Positions 12,076 to 23,480 are shown, counted from the stretch's first letter. The stretch is DNA of 64,000 nucleotides from Synchiropus splendidus (GCF_027744825.2 NC_071347.1:14922501-14986500); one strand, 5' to 3'. The notes: a model not told the origin generated them from the letters alone. Program-made: numbers and translations.

Positions 12076-13095
12076 AGGTGTCTATTAGCAATACTCTGGT
12101 CGTCCTCTACTGTTAAAATATAGTGTATTTGAGGTTAAATAGAGTGATGGAAAACAAACATTAAAGATCTGAAAGCTAACGGATCCTCAGCTGTTTATAT
12201 TGAGGCAACTTTTCAATGCCTGTTATTAAGATTTATTTCTTTTTATTTCACTGAAACATTTCAGTAAATCCAGTCTGCATTTACCATCTCAACACTGCAC
12301 TGAACAAGAAAGGGCAATTTATTTTCTTCACCGACTACTACTATTGTCCACAAAGGCTTGCTTTATTGTGTGATAAAAGATGAGGTTGCTTTACAGTGGA
12401 AAGAGAAGCAGTATTGCGATCGGAAAATGATTATGATAATAGCTGAAATAGAAAAAAAGATATGAAGACAATAGGAGTAATGCATTTTCAATTTAAGCAA
12501 AACAAAACATAAATATATGCAAATATATATAGCTATAAAATATACTTATAAAACAGATTTTTGACTGTAAATCATCAAAAACATGAGGGAGAAACTGCAT
12601 GATCAAACTTCTGGCTTGTTGATTTTTATTTTATTTTTTTCTTCCTTTACTTCATGAGGACCAGACAGTTGGTGTCTTAAGGCCACATGCACCAATTTAA
12701 TGTCAGGACTCAGGTCTTCGTGTCGAGTCAGTTGGCTAAATAATTATTAATTGCATTATGAAATTAAATTTTACCTTCAATAATTTTTTTTCTTTTACCA
12801 TCCTGTCACTGAGGTGACACCAAGGCTATATATATATTTTTTTCCGTTATAAATGTACATTCTTCTGTTGCTAAATCAAAAAAATTCAAGTGTTATTATT
12901 GACATACACAATATATTCTGTCAGAAAAAAAACAAAAACAAAACTTCCCACTGGTATTTGGCTTTCCCTCCCCCCCACTCCATTATTTTCATAAAAGGTA
13001 TTACATATTAAATATCATGATGATGATTATTTCTTAATTTATTATTTTTGTTTTTTTTTCTGGTGATATTACTGCTTACTCCTTTATTTCCCAGC
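12076..13095. other. AT-rich filler
   Basis: AT-rich with several A and T runs (12450s, 12630s, 12785s, 12926-12944) and a short AT repeat near 12827-12840. C7 occurs near 12970. No gene or repeat family recognised. Confidence 0.5.
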
Positions 13096-13325
13096 TGCTT
13101 GAGGCAAGAGGTGGGGACACCCTGGACAGGAATCCTGACCCTAACAGAGCACAATATATCTATTCATATTCTATCATTCGCTGTCAGTTATCGACCCTTT
13201 ATAGTCAATGATGGTTTTTTTTTTGGACAGTGGGAGGAAACTGGAGTGATCCATCCAACCCTATTGTTGCCTCAAGCTGGATTCAAGCGCTCGATCCTGT
13301 TGTCTTTTAGGCTGTCGCTCCCCTG
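13096..13325 (+). mobile_element. Decayed interspersed repeat tail, GGGACACCCTGGACAGG family
   Basis: Core GGGGACACCCTGGACAGG at 13113-13130 is followed downstream by GGACAGTGGGAGGAAACTGG (13227-13246) and CTGGATTCAAGCGCTCGATC-like sequence near the end. This order (core, then 'grams-gaggaaac', then 'gattcgaac') is that of a repeat spread through teleost genomes, usually the 3' part of non-LTR elements. Copies of the core also lie at 40091-40107 and 53442-53459. Confidence 0.6.
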
Positions 13326-13620
13326 ATTATGAGTCATCCTCACTTAAGGAGGGCTGGTTTCATTGGATGACTAAGAGTCATACATTCTTTGCTGCTCCTG
13401 CTCTAAAATCACTTTCAAACTCAAAGACATTGGCTGAGTGGGCTGTCGCGGGCGGGCAGCATTCATAAATCGTAAATGTCAATCAAATTTACTGATGCAA
13501 AGAGACAGACGGAGGAGATTGACACGTTTGCTAAAGTTCATCGTTAATGTATAGCACATTCAGATGGTCAGAAATTACCGACAATTATCTTCTAATCGTT
13601 GTCTAAAGGGTGTTGGGTTA
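13326..13620. promoter_or_regulatory. Candidate conserved non-coding element
   Basis: From about 13430 the block has GTCGCGGGCGGGCAGC, CATTCATAAATCGTAAATGT, GTCAATCAAATTTACTGATG and GATTGACACG. The TGATTGAC/GTCAATCA-type words fit PBX/MEIS half-sites. Right next to a decayed repeat, it is clearly different in texture. Inferred only. Confidence 0.35.
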
Positions 13621-14039
13621 AAGTACCACTACTTTGCTTTTAGGACGTGTATCCCATGAGAGAGATTGGCACATACACACAAATGACATGCTTGGATGGA
13701 AATTAACGGTGCAAATTGAGGGAAAGTGGAGGAAATGTATTCTAATTCGCTTCCTGTGAGAACAAATCTGTTCTGATTTTAACACAGTCCTTTTCCGTGG
13801 ATCTTTTAGACGCCACTGTTAACAGTGATCGTAGTTAAATACATTATGACCAACTGTACATGTTCAGCATTTTCAATGTTTTCATTGGTGGCTACATATC
13901 ATATCTCTCGCTTGTTTGTCTGCTCCATTGCACATCCCCTGTTTAACAAAAGATGGCTGAATGTAGAGGTCCCAAAGATAGGACCCAATGTAGCTCAGGA
14001 CACCACGTTGTTCAGATCAAGATGAGTGAAGCAGACTTA
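13621..14039. other. Unique sequence left of the MITE
   Basis: No gene or repeat recognised. The last three bases before the terminal A of the next element, TTA at 14037-14039, are one half of its target duplication. Confidence 0.5.
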
Positions 14040-14489
14040 AGGCCCATTTATGCTCAACGTAACGTAGGGATCCGGATACGGACTGAACCTTCATAATTCT
14101 GCCTGGTTCCACAAAGCTTACTGATACAAAACAAACGGAGCAGTAGCACCGGAATTCGCGCTGCTACTACCTGATACATAGCTCTAATGAGACATAAAGA
14201 AGACATAACATAACATTGAAATTCTCCGACCTCCAGTTGCGATGTATTTAACAGCACTGACTGCCGTCTCCTCCAATGCTTTTCCTCTTTTGTGCAAGTG
14301 GTACATTATCAATACTTCTTCCACAGTTGCCATATTGGTTGTGGAGTTTGGTGTTGTCATAAACTTTTGATTGTGGGCTCCTCCCACTGGTGGACATATT
14401 GGTGAACATCAATACCAACGCATACAAATATGTGACGGTAACTAACAGATGGGTACAATTTTGTACGTAAAGGGATTCTAAATGGGCCT
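14040..14489 (-). mobile_element. PIF/Harbinger-type MITE with transposase N-terminal remnant
   Basis: The element is 450 bp, with perfect 11-bp terminal inverted repeats AGGCCCATTTA (14040-14050) and TAAATGGGCCT (14479-14489). Flanking TTA at 14037-14039 and 14490-14492 is a 3-bp target duplication typical of PIF/Harbinger elements. On the minus strand an ATG at 14333-14331 opens a frame beginning MATVEEVLIMYHLHKRGK, which resembles the start of fish Harbinger-type nuclease proteins; the rest of the transposase is missing. It is therefore read as an internally deleted, non-autonomous copy. The ends and duplication are seen directly; the superfamily is inferred from them. A hAT or other origin is unlikely because the duplication is 3 bp. 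Confidence 0.75.
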
Positions 14490-14920
14490 TTATCATGACA
14501 TATGATCGACTGACTGACTCACTTATTTATTTATTCGTTTTTTAATATGAGAGTCATGCTTACACTTGGTCAGTAGGGAAGGAATAAATTATGATCCAAT
14601 AAAACTCATTGTTTTATTGCTTTGTGGTGGAGTTCAAATTCTCACTTGTCTGTCCCTGGACATGGTTTTTAATGGCTGTCCTTGCTGGTATGTACCTAAA
14701 AAGAGCAGCATGCAACTAAACCGTACTCTTGTATTTGCATGAACCTCTGTGGATTTAAAGCTGCACAGGCTGTCCTTTGGCGCAACAGTATCAGAGGCCT
14801 TTATTTGGGATTTAGGAGCGATAATCACCTGACAACTGATGGAATCTACCCGATGCAGTTCACTCTCTGGCATGTGAGGACTCTTACAAATTAATAGAAG
14901 TCAAATGAGTGACACATGAA
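14490..14920. other. Unique sequence
   Basis: Short direct TGACTGACTGACTCACTTATTTATTTATTC tract around 14507-14537 is simple-sequence-like. Otherwise no gene or repeat is recognised. Confidence 0.45.
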
Positions 14921-15060
14921 TGACTTGTTAATTATGCAAATCGGGCTTTGCTGGATCCTAGTAAGTTACCACAACTCTGTCATTTAAAAGGGTATGGCGA
15001 GCGTGATAATGTAGCGCCTTGGCACAGCTCCCTTGATGTAATGACAGGTCAATTTGACTG
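14921..15060. promoter_or_regulatory. Candidate element with POU octamer
   Basis: A perfect POU octamer ATGCAAAT lies at 14934-14941, next to a TTAATTA homeodomain core (14928-14934), so the two sites overlap by one base. Downstream are GCGTGATAATGTAGCGCC and GATGTAATGACAGGTCAATTTG. Such POU/homeodomain juxtaposition is common in neural enhancers; binding is inference. Confidence 0.35.
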
Positions 15061-15274
15061 CCTTTATGCTCTGCACCCTGCTTCTTTTCTCCTGCTCTTG
15101 TGTGGCTTCCCCTCCGCCTCCCCCACCTCCCTTTCTTGTGTCCCCTGGACTTTGATTTCTCTTTTGTTCCAAAGACTCCTCCGCTGACACTTCCCAAGAA
15201 TAAGAGATGCCACACAACCACGACCCGCTCGCACCGCAACGATGACCCCTGTCTCTTCCGTGCGTGGCCTCTCA
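15061..15274. other. C/T-rich stretch
   Basis: Pyrimidine-rich plus strand with CCCCTCCGCCTCCCCCACCTCCC near 15110-15131. Open frames on both strands here are compositional. No gene supported. Confidence 0.45.
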
Positions 15275-15420
15275 CCTAGACGCTGACAGCTTGATTAATT
15301 GAAGAGTGTTATGATTTATGAGTATCTTCTCGGCATGATTAATAAGACAACAGGTGGCGCAACCAAACAGCACGCAGGAGCACTGCTTAAACAGAGCAAA
15401 ACAATGGCGGATTATATTTA
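15275..15420. promoter_or_regulatory. Candidate element with two TGATTAAT sites
   Basis: Two identical TGATTAAT words lie at 15292-15299 and 15336-15343, 44 bases start to start (about four helical turns), with GATTTATGAG between them. TGATTAAT fits the combined PBX/HOX consensus and TTTATG fits caudal/HOX sites. Followed by CAACAGGTGGCGCAACC with an E-box. Composition-based call. Confidence 0.4.
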
Positions 15421-16640
15421 GGAACCGCGTTTTGTCCAACAGCGGCCGTCAATTTCGTTGAAGCCATACATCATTTTGACTTTTTTGTCAACCTCAGCAG
15501 TTTGGAAATCTTCTCAGAGAGCCTTTCTATTATGTGGGTCCTGCTAATGCAATCAGACAACTGGGGCCCTTTAAAATGTAAACCCGGTCATATTCTGCTC
15601 ATTGTTCTGCTGACTAAAAGATGTGTTTGAGGATTGAAGGCATATCATTTTATAATTTGAATCTTCTAATTTAACTCATGAAATAATGTCATTCTGAAGT
15701 ACTTTACAACATGGATTGTGTTACCTCGGGTCTGTGGGGTCCAAGTCGGCTCACCTGACAGCTGTTTGGATAACCGTGGCCCCTTGTCGAGACACGTTTC
15801 AAAGAAATGGCTCTCGGTGGTCCAGCACAGGTGACAATAGGATAGGGTTGTTGGAGCCAGTCATATGGGACCTGCTCAGTGACAGAGGCGCTCATTGAGA
15901 GTGACTCCAGAGTGGGATCACAGTCTCTTGACACAGTGTCACCGGCAGACTGTCCTGCTGAGCAAAAGCGCATGGTGAGATACGGCCTTTTTCTTTTGAC
16001 ATGGATTCGGTCTGACCTTCGCTTCGAGCAGTGACAACTGATGGATGATTGATGGTGCCATTTCATCAGTGTCTTTAGAGAAAAAGGCAAGGAAACTCTG
16101 GGAATGCATCTCTCTGACCCACGGTGACCTGGCCAAAGCCATTGTGACGCAACAACAGCCACTTGACTACAGTGTGGGATTTCATCGGTACAGGAGTGAC
16201 AACTTGTTACTGACTCAATGTATAATATTTTAATGCATATATCATGCCTTATGTCTTTCCTGCTGGGGTAGATACTCATATTGACACAAAAACATCAACA
16301 ACTGGATTGTTTAAGAGACTTGTGTGTGTGTGTAAAGTCCGTTGAATATTAGAGATACAGTAAGGCACTTTGAATGCATTTGCCGACAAGTAATCTTAAT
16401 GCTACTGCGGGGCTTTTGCTGTCCTTTGCAGGACCCCCACATATAAAATACAACACATCTTTTGTGTCATTTATTAGTAGCTTGCAGTTTTCAGGTGAAT
16501 GAACATCTTTCACAGAATCTGTTGCCCAATTTTAACCATTCTTTTCTGAATATTTCAATATTTAACTGATAGTTTCTATCAATTACTTATGAAAGGACAT
16601 GTCACTAATATCACTTAAATATTCTGTACACCAATTAAGA
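15421..16640. other. Moderately GC unique region with the longest open frame of the window
   Basis: The minus strand is open for 191 codons from the ATG at 16279 to 15704. The translation is rich in Ser, Arg, His and Cys, has no domain I recognise and no upstream exon or promoter signal. Its length is explainable by the locally higher GC. A short GT run is at 16321-16332. I treat the whole segment as non-coding. Confidence 0.4.
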
Positions 16641-17254
16641 GGATTATAGCCAAGTCGAAAATGAATTCATGAAATTTCTGATCAATTCAGATTTGCCACC
16701 ACACGTGATTAATATGCACATCGTGTTTGGTTTGTCATTTCCATCATTACAGCAACACATGCCCACCCAGTCCAGTCCTCATTGAAGTTTAGCTGGGAGT
16801 ATTTCCCCAACGATTTCCTCACTTCAATGACAGTCCCCCCGCTCTGCTTGCTTTCTCACACTCCGGGTGGAAAAAAAAAATGTTTACAAAGAATCGCCAT
16901 CAATGAAAAATTAATTATCTGGGAGTCAGTGGAGGTTAATTTTGGTCAGAAACCTTTCGATCTGGAGGAGGTGACCCCAGCAGTGCTTGTCGTCGCACTT
17001 CTACCTCTCGGGGTGACGAGCACTGACCTGTGACATGGCCAGTGACAGCAGAGTAAACTGGGCCATGCTTGTGTGGCTCGCCGTGCGTGGTGAGTTGAGA
17101 GGACTTCAAGCTGAGAGGAGCAGAGTGAACCACAGCGCCGCTCCCTTGTCACCAGACCAGCCTGTGATCAGTGGCTCTGTCCTCAACAAGCTCTCTTCAG
17201 TCCCGCCACCCACCTCTGTTGTCTCTCAGAGACGGTGCTGCCCACCGCTGGTTG
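16641..17254. other. Mixed unique region with an imperfect hairpin
   Basis: CAGTGCTTGTC (16981-16991) can pair with GACGAGCACTG (17015-17025), an 11-bp stem with one G-T pair and a 23-base loop. An A10 run is near 16871. Overlapping frames on both strands around 16936-17152 show no domain. No gene supported. Confidence 0.4.
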
Positions 17255-17350
17255 CCCCATATGTTTGGGCTGCACACAAGGTGGTTTCTCGGATACTGTG
17301 GTTGCTAATTATAAATTTAATTTGCATTTTAATTAGAATGCTGGAAAATT
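17255..17350. promoter_or_regulatory. Homeodomain-POU-homeodomain composite site
   Basis: CTAATTA (17305-17311) and its inverse TAATTAG (17330-17336) flank a reverse-orientation POU octamer ATTTGCAT (17320-17327) within 32 bases. Such symmetrical packing is unlikely in balanced sequence but less surprising in AT-rich DNA. It looks like the core of a developmental enhancer; no binding or conservation data are available. Confidence 0.45.
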
Positions 17351-19884
17351 AAAGCCTGCCAGCTGGAGAATTTCAAAACACTTCCCCTCCCTCCATTTTC
17401 CTCTCTTCCTTTTCTGGGCATGAGTCAATCCTGCCTTCATTTATACGAGCAAAACGGCACAGCTAGTCAATGTCTTGTGTTTTGAAGAGTTAGTCGGGAT
17501 GTCAGCATTTTTGTTGGGTCAGCCTCGGCCAAAAGATGCTTTTACGTTGCACGTATTGCTCAGCCTTTTTTAATATGTCCCTTTCAGACTTATTATTGAT
17601 CATGAGTCTGGTTCTATTTAGGTTTCTGCCGACGTGAAATAATCGTTTCTGTCATACACGTCAGCAGTTCTTTTTATGTTAGAAACTTCAGGACGGAGTG
17701 CGCTAAGCTTAAGTCTCATTCATTAACCATTAACATTGAGCTCCAATAACTACATAGTTTTGACCCGATTCTCTAAGAATCTCCTTTACACATAGGAAAT
17801 CGCTTGCAGGGTTTACTATCATTCTGCTTCTGCCACAAATGGATATACCTGTATCGCACTGTTACTCATCTTGGTTTCAACAGCGAGGTTGCATTCACTG
17901 TTGATATTTAAGGTTTAATTAATACACAAAAAAGTTTTCTCAAGGTCACGAATGACATCACTACACAGAGATGAAGTCATCATGCAAACCATAAAGAATA
18001 TTGAAATTAAAATGCTAGAGAATGCATCATTTACATTCTTAGATACAGCATGTGAAGTGCACAAATGTGTGTTTGAATGGGAAAGAAAATGCGGGAAAAG
18101 GCAAATGGCAGCTTACCAATTTGCAAAACAGCAAGGTCAATAAAGCATTGCGGATACTCCTCCATTTACGTTCTTGTCTCATAATGGAAACGCCCCGGAA
18201 TATTTACTGAGAAAGCAATTCGGAAAGCGATTTTCAACAGACGGTACTAACGTGTATTCAAAACTTTTACTGTCAGCCGGTCAGCTTCTTCACTGTTTGC
18301 CACAACGAACACAAATGTGATCTCATTCACACAGTTTGAAATATAATAAATAGATGCAAAATTGAGCTGACTCAAAAAAAAAAAAAACTCCCTGTAAATG
18401 TCTGATCTTGCAGTAAAAGTACTAACTCAGTGTTCTCTGGAAAAATCACATTGTACGTCTTTTAGCGTGAGCAAAGAGTATGTTTTATTACGCAATCCCT
18501 TTGTAATGAAACACCTTTAGTGATCAGTTGACAAAGACTACCTACATTTTCAAAAGTGTTTTACGCACAACTAGGAAAGCTGCTTGCGATTCATTTGGGC
18601 GCTTGGTAAAGAGAAATTGCTGAAGGTTTCATGAATGTTTTCTCAATGCGATGCTGGTGTAGAGGTTTTGGATATTTATAGAAACGTCAGACTGACTTTT
18701 TAAAACTCAAGGTTGTGCTCTCAGTGAAGATGGTATACCACATTTGTCACAGCATCGGTATGCATCATAAAAAAAGCACCAACATCAACAAGATGAAGCG
18801 ATTACTGATACATTTTCCTGCCTTTGTTACTTTCTGAAATCCTCAGAAATCCCTGCGTATTTCATGGAATCTCTAATAAGTTATTGAATCTGCTTGTCCT
18901 TGGTCGTTTCATTAGCAAAACAGGGTCCAGATCCCTGTCACGGTGCTCAATTGACACACTTAACGCATTCTGGGATGTAAGCGATCTGCATGTGTGGGCT
19001 GGTAATATCATTCAGTTTTGGTCATTATTTTCCAATCTCCATAATTCGTCCCGTTCCCACCGTTGTTCCCTGATGGTCATTCTCATTCCGACTCACCTCC
19101 CACGGGCGTCCTTGCTCAATAATTGTCATTAATTGATTGACAGCTCTGATAGACCCAACTAACCCCAGTTCTGCTCTCATGTCTATGTTTTAAATGAGAG
19201 CTTGTACATCCAGTGACCTTGTCCACACATCAGCTGTCAGCGAGTGTGAAGCCGACGCGGGGAATGTCTCACCTTAGCAAAGTCGACCGTCCTAAATGAT
19301 TGTAATGATCGTGACTCTGTGGAACTAACTATGCCCCATAGATTTAAGGATACAAGTCAGTGATAGCTCAGGTTTCTATTACCTTCAGGCCAAAACGTGT
19401 GCTTTTAGGCTGATATTCTTTCAGGAAAAATGGCTGTTTTTCTGATTGATCATAGTATAAAATAAATTATATTTTTGCCCATTTATGTTTTCACTGATGC
19501 ACCATGGAAAACTACAAAAATGGGACCTATACCTGTGGTTAAATAGTTTTAATGGGCACAAGGCCTTTAAAGAACTATTCTTATGAACCACATTTCATGG
19601 TTGTTGGCATGCAATCCACCGGAGTGTCCACTATTTTTGTTCATGACTATGTGACTATATCTAGCTCATAACATGGCGAACTAGAGACTAATTGAAGCCA
19701 TGGTTTACTTCTTAAGAAGCATTCAGTCCTCTTGTAATGAAGGGAGGCCACTTGGCCACCTTCCACTGGGTCCCACCCTTGGTAGCCTCCTCTGTAAGGG
19801 TCCAAGGAACAGGAACTTTGGAAATCAAAGTTGAGACTGTGACAAAAGTCTGAGTTACAAACCAAATGTGAAAGCGTGAAGGGT
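17351..19884. other. Long unique region without a recognised gene
   Basis: Mixed, mostly AT-rich unique sequence. An A13 run lies near 18375-18388. CpG-containing patches at 19040-19110 and 19230-19310 could be weak regulatory blocks. Short frames on both strands are not supported. Confidence 0.4.
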
Positions 19885-19985
19885 GATGATGGCTATTGGT
19901 TTTGAAACACCAGGTTAGATTCCCAGTGAAGTCACCAGCAGGCGCCCTTAAGTAAGGTCCTCTTGGCACAAAAAGTGTCTTTGGA
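19885..19985 (+). mobile_element. tRNA-SINE-like fragment
   Basis: Contains CACCAGGTTAGATTCCCAGT, in which GGTTAGATTCC differs at one position from a tRNA B-box (GGTTCGATTCC). It is followed by CAGCAGGCGCCCTTAAGTAAGG, which resembles the GGTGCCCTTGAGCAAGG phrase after the tRNA part in many fish SINEs. No A box or full tRNA fold is recognisable, so this is a decayed fragment and not a tRNA gene. Confidence 0.45.
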
Positions 19986-20512
19986 TATCATGTGTATTAT
20001 AGAGTTTGTCAAACCTGTGGCTCAGGTGCCGATTCCTGGCTGCCAAATCATTTGTTTCGGCCCACAAGAGCTATACATGTGTTGGGTGGTTGCGTGTTGA
20101 TATCATAAATCACTTACCACTGACAAGCCTTATGCTAATATGATCCTTGAATTGTTAATGTATACAGGTAGCTCAGATGATTTTTGAACAAATACCGTTA
20201 AAAGCAAGGCCAGTTGAATTAAAAACTGATTTGACTTACAACATAAACAATTGCCTCCTTTTAGTCTGTTTTAAACACTACTTTTATAGTGTTTCATTTA
20301 TTACAGTGATACACAATAACTGTTTTCAAGAGACATCCCCACTCCTGTTCAGCAGGAGCTGGATGTTACCATCGTCTCTTCTACGATAATCCATGTGTCG
20401 CTGGCACATGCTAAGTCTGACATTCGTCCAGGTTGTTTTGGTTTGGGAGGCTGCCAGCCCCAGTTTTGCACCTCTTTGCAGCCTCAGTTTGATGTGGTGT
20501 GAATAACATTCA
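19986..20512. other. Unique sequence
   Basis: The part 19990-20090 (CAAACCTGTGGCTCAGGTGC...TTTCGGCCCACAAGAG) vaguely resembles the GGCCCGC-type ends of fish hAT fragments, too weakly to call. Nothing else recognised. Confidence 0.35.
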
Positions 20513-20548
20513 GACACACACACACACACACACCCGCACACACACACG
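20513..20548. repeat. (CA)n microsatellite, interrupted
   Basis: CA repeat with a CCCGCA interruption near 20532-20538. Confidence 0.95.
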
Positions 20549-20884
20549 CCCTCATTAGCATTCATTAGGGAAGAAATGCAGGACACCCCTCAGCTCCGAG
20601 GGTGGCATTTGGTACCAGCCAAAAACACCTGGCAAGTGGGGAAACTCCCCATCTTACATGAAACCAGACGATCTTTAGAGTGCTACGGCACATTAAGGTC
20701 AAATCGCTTGACAATCAGAACTAGTGAGGAAGACTGTCACCTGGAGTTATACTTTTGAAATCGATACAAAATATAACATAATATATTAGCATGATTAAAT
20801 GCTTCATGTGTTCATGTGGTGGAAGGCCTCCACTGCAGCTAAATCTTTAAAGTAAAATCTGAATTCCTGCATAAATGCTGTTAC

Positions 20885-20895
<11 letters not shown>

Positions 20896-20932
<37 letters not shown>
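20896..20932. repeat. (AT)n microsatellite
   Basis: Alternating AT tract of about 18 units preceded by a short CT run (20885-20895). Confidence 0.95.
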
Positions 20933-20936
<4 letters not shown>

Positions 20937-22035
20937 TAGATGTCTACTTACCGTCATTCCTCTGGTGGGAAAAAAATGTGTTGGGCTGAGTACTGAAGAT
21001 CCCTTCCCAGGTTTTATCTTTGTCAATTGTCAAATATTTGAGTCTATGAAGTGGTGTGATGAGGTGCAGAGACAGATATTTGAAGGGATTTTAACTCATT
21101 TGAGCAATTACATGCTTAACTGGTCCAAGATAATCTGTCATCCAAAGCTTCTGTCTGGGGCTCTCGCTCTCTTTTCCGATCCTCCGCTCTCTCTCATACC
21201 CTCCTACGTGGCACAAGAGAAGCTCCGAATAGTAGGATTTAGAGCACAAAAGCCTACCCTGAATGGAATGAAGGCCTTGGAGAAATTAATTGCTTCTAAC
21301 AAACAGCATGACTGCTAGCATGTTGTGTGTCCCTTTCTTATTCAGTGGTAAGAGGAGGGGACCTACAAAGTTTGGGAGAGTAAAGATACTTGTCGTCAAC
21401 TTTTTCTTTTTGTTTTATGTCCCTTCTAGCTGCACACAAAGAGAACAAAAACCCATTGGTCTATAAAATCATGGCAAGGTTTGTGGTCCAAGGAGGAGGG
21501 CTGATGCTTAGTAGTGACATTTGTCCAGAACTTTCAAACCTCTGAGCTCACGACCATGCGATGCTAACAAGCCACTGACTTGTCTGAGGCTATATGTTCC
21601 AGCATATGAGTCTCTGCGTGTTCCTTCTATCAGGATCAGCAGTTTTCAGGTCATCTGAAGGGTGAGAACGCACCAGCCAACAAGCCTGTCACCAGTTCAT
21701 GGGTTTTCCTTCCTTTTGGCAGACAGATCTGGCAACTACAGCCAGGGATCACCCCACGGAAGCTGCTGTTATTGGTGCCAATGGGGCGCCCTGCACTATT
21801 ATGCACGTGTTCACGAGCGTGCAGACCTTATATACTGTTTACACTCATACGCGCTATAACCTAGTCACACCTTTCACTTCCAAATAGTTGACCTTTTCAT
21901 AATGCTGCAACCTTATATAATAATTTGTCATTAAAATAAAGATTATAAATAGTTTAGACGCCTCGAAACACCTGATGGAAAACTAAAATAAAATAATAAA
22001 TGCAATCTGCAATATAAAAAACAAAATTCCACCCT
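20933..22035. other. Unique region without a recognised gene
   Basis: A 147-codon open frame overlaps the AT microsatellite and continues to 21318; its first part is encoded by the repeat and the rest has no domain. Balanced sequence lies at 21500-21860 and AT-rich sequence at 21890-22035. No repeat family recognised. Confidence 0.4.
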
Positions 22036-22480
22036 CATCAATATTTATCCTCATATTTCAAAACGGCCGCAGATGTCTCTGGCGAGCCTCCTATTACTCC
22101 ATTAATTGAAAATATCTGTAACAATTAATTAACTGTACGAATCTGGAGTGCATTCAGCCGAGCATTAGCCCAGGCAGTGCTGGGATTTACTTTTTTGTGA
22201 GGGTGTGTGGCATATTTGCCCCAGTTCTGTTCCCTGCTTGCTCCCACTCCCACATGTCACCATTCTGTCTGCCACCACCAGCGTGGCATCTATCATCCGC
22301 CACCGACGCCGTGGCCTTCCACAAAAGGGAGCCGAAGCATGCACAAAGACATTTGCATTTTTGCATCTCATTATACTTATAATTGCGCGGCGGTGTAAGC
22401 GGCGCGCTGGCCATTATCGTGCGTAATTTTATCAGTGACGTTTGAAATGTGTGTTGAAATGTCAATTATTGAACACAAAA
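22036..22480. promoter_or_regulatory. Candidate conserved non-coding element
   Basis: The left part has CATTAATTG and CAATTAATTAAC within about 35 bases (22098-22132), after AAACGGCCGCAGATG. The right part (22380-22440) has the CpG-rich GCGCGGCGGTGTAAGCGGCG. Both differ from the AT-rich flank. Overlapping short frames on both strands across 22165-22465 are taken as by-products of the higher GC. Role inferred. Confidence 0.4.
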
Positions 22481-22960
22481 AAGGGGTGACCTTTGTGGAG
22501 CCGTCCCTCTCTCCCTCTTCTCACTCCCTGGTCCTCATCCGTATATGTTGACCAACTTGGCTTGCTTGGGTTTACGACAGCAGTCAGTTGGCATCGCCGC
22601 TCTTAATCTTTATGTGCCGACAGTCAACATCCTTTCCTGAGATCTAATTAAAGTGGCCCACAATAAAGAGTGTGTCAATAACAAGGACACAAACGCGTCA
22701 CTGTTGTGGGTTTATGAACTCATCCTGCCATCTTTTATTTATTGAAGTCACAACTGAACACGCACATCTGCATCGATCTCTTTCCAGACGACATATCCTC
22801 TGCATTTGCATGGGCTTTTATTGCAAAATATATAAATGGAAGTGAAGGTTTCTTTGTGTTTATATTAGCATCACGTGTTGAGTGTCGGAAACATTGGGTG
22901 AAAATGTTTCTCTTTCCTTTGCATTGTGTGTGATTCAACATATATTTGATTTTCCAATTA
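22481..22960. promoter_or_regulatory. Candidate regulatory block with SOX-like sites
   Basis: TGGCCCACAATAAAGAGTG (22653-22671) and CAATAACAAGGACAC carry ACAAT/ACAAG SOX-type cores; ATCTAATTAAAG (22641 region) is a homeodomain core. Unique sequence; alternative is unconstrained DNA. Confidence 0.3.
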
Positions 22961-23480
22961 TTTAAAATGGAATGTTAATAATATTAAAATATTAATAATT
23001 CATGGTTCATTCTTTGAAATCGTAATGTGTAATGTGGAAAAAATAATAAAATAAATACAAAATAATACTGTTAAACCTCTCAGATATTCATGTTTGGCTC
23101 TGTGTTTTGAAAAACACAACTCCAGTTTTTCACTTGATTGCTATAATTGAGTCACACCTTTTCATTTGCTGAAAATGTTCATTAAATGAAGAAAAATCTA
23201 GGTGCGAAGTTAATAATTCGTCCCACCAGTGTGTATTTTTAGACACAACTGGTAAACATTTTTTTTCCCTGTCCCGATTTAAAAGAAAAAAAATAATAAA
23301 TCAGTATAATCAGCTTTCAGTTTGAAATGAAAATGAGCGTAATTTGACTCCAGGGATAGAAAATGTTTATCATAATGAATAAAACAATCCTTTTAATTAT
23401 GACACCGAACATCAGTGCTGTCTAAAAATTCTCCAAATTGTCTTTGTTGTTTTTCTCCTGCGGAAATAAAGGCAGCGATT
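22961..23480. other. AT-rich filler
   Basis: AT-rich, repetitive AATAATAAAAT-like words around 22975-23065 and A/T runs near 23260-23300. No gene seen. Confidence 0.5.

Noticed and set aside
15704..16279. Longest open frame, 191 codons on the minus strand starting with ATG
   Set aside because: No domain, odd Ser/Arg/His/Cys-rich composition, overlapping plus-strand frames, and a locally higher GC that lengthens chance frames. A coding test (third-position conservation) would settle it.
19990..20090. Possible hAT fragment with GGCCCAC, paired with 51500-51570
   Set aside because: Similarity is limited to short GGCCC words; no shared order or ends.
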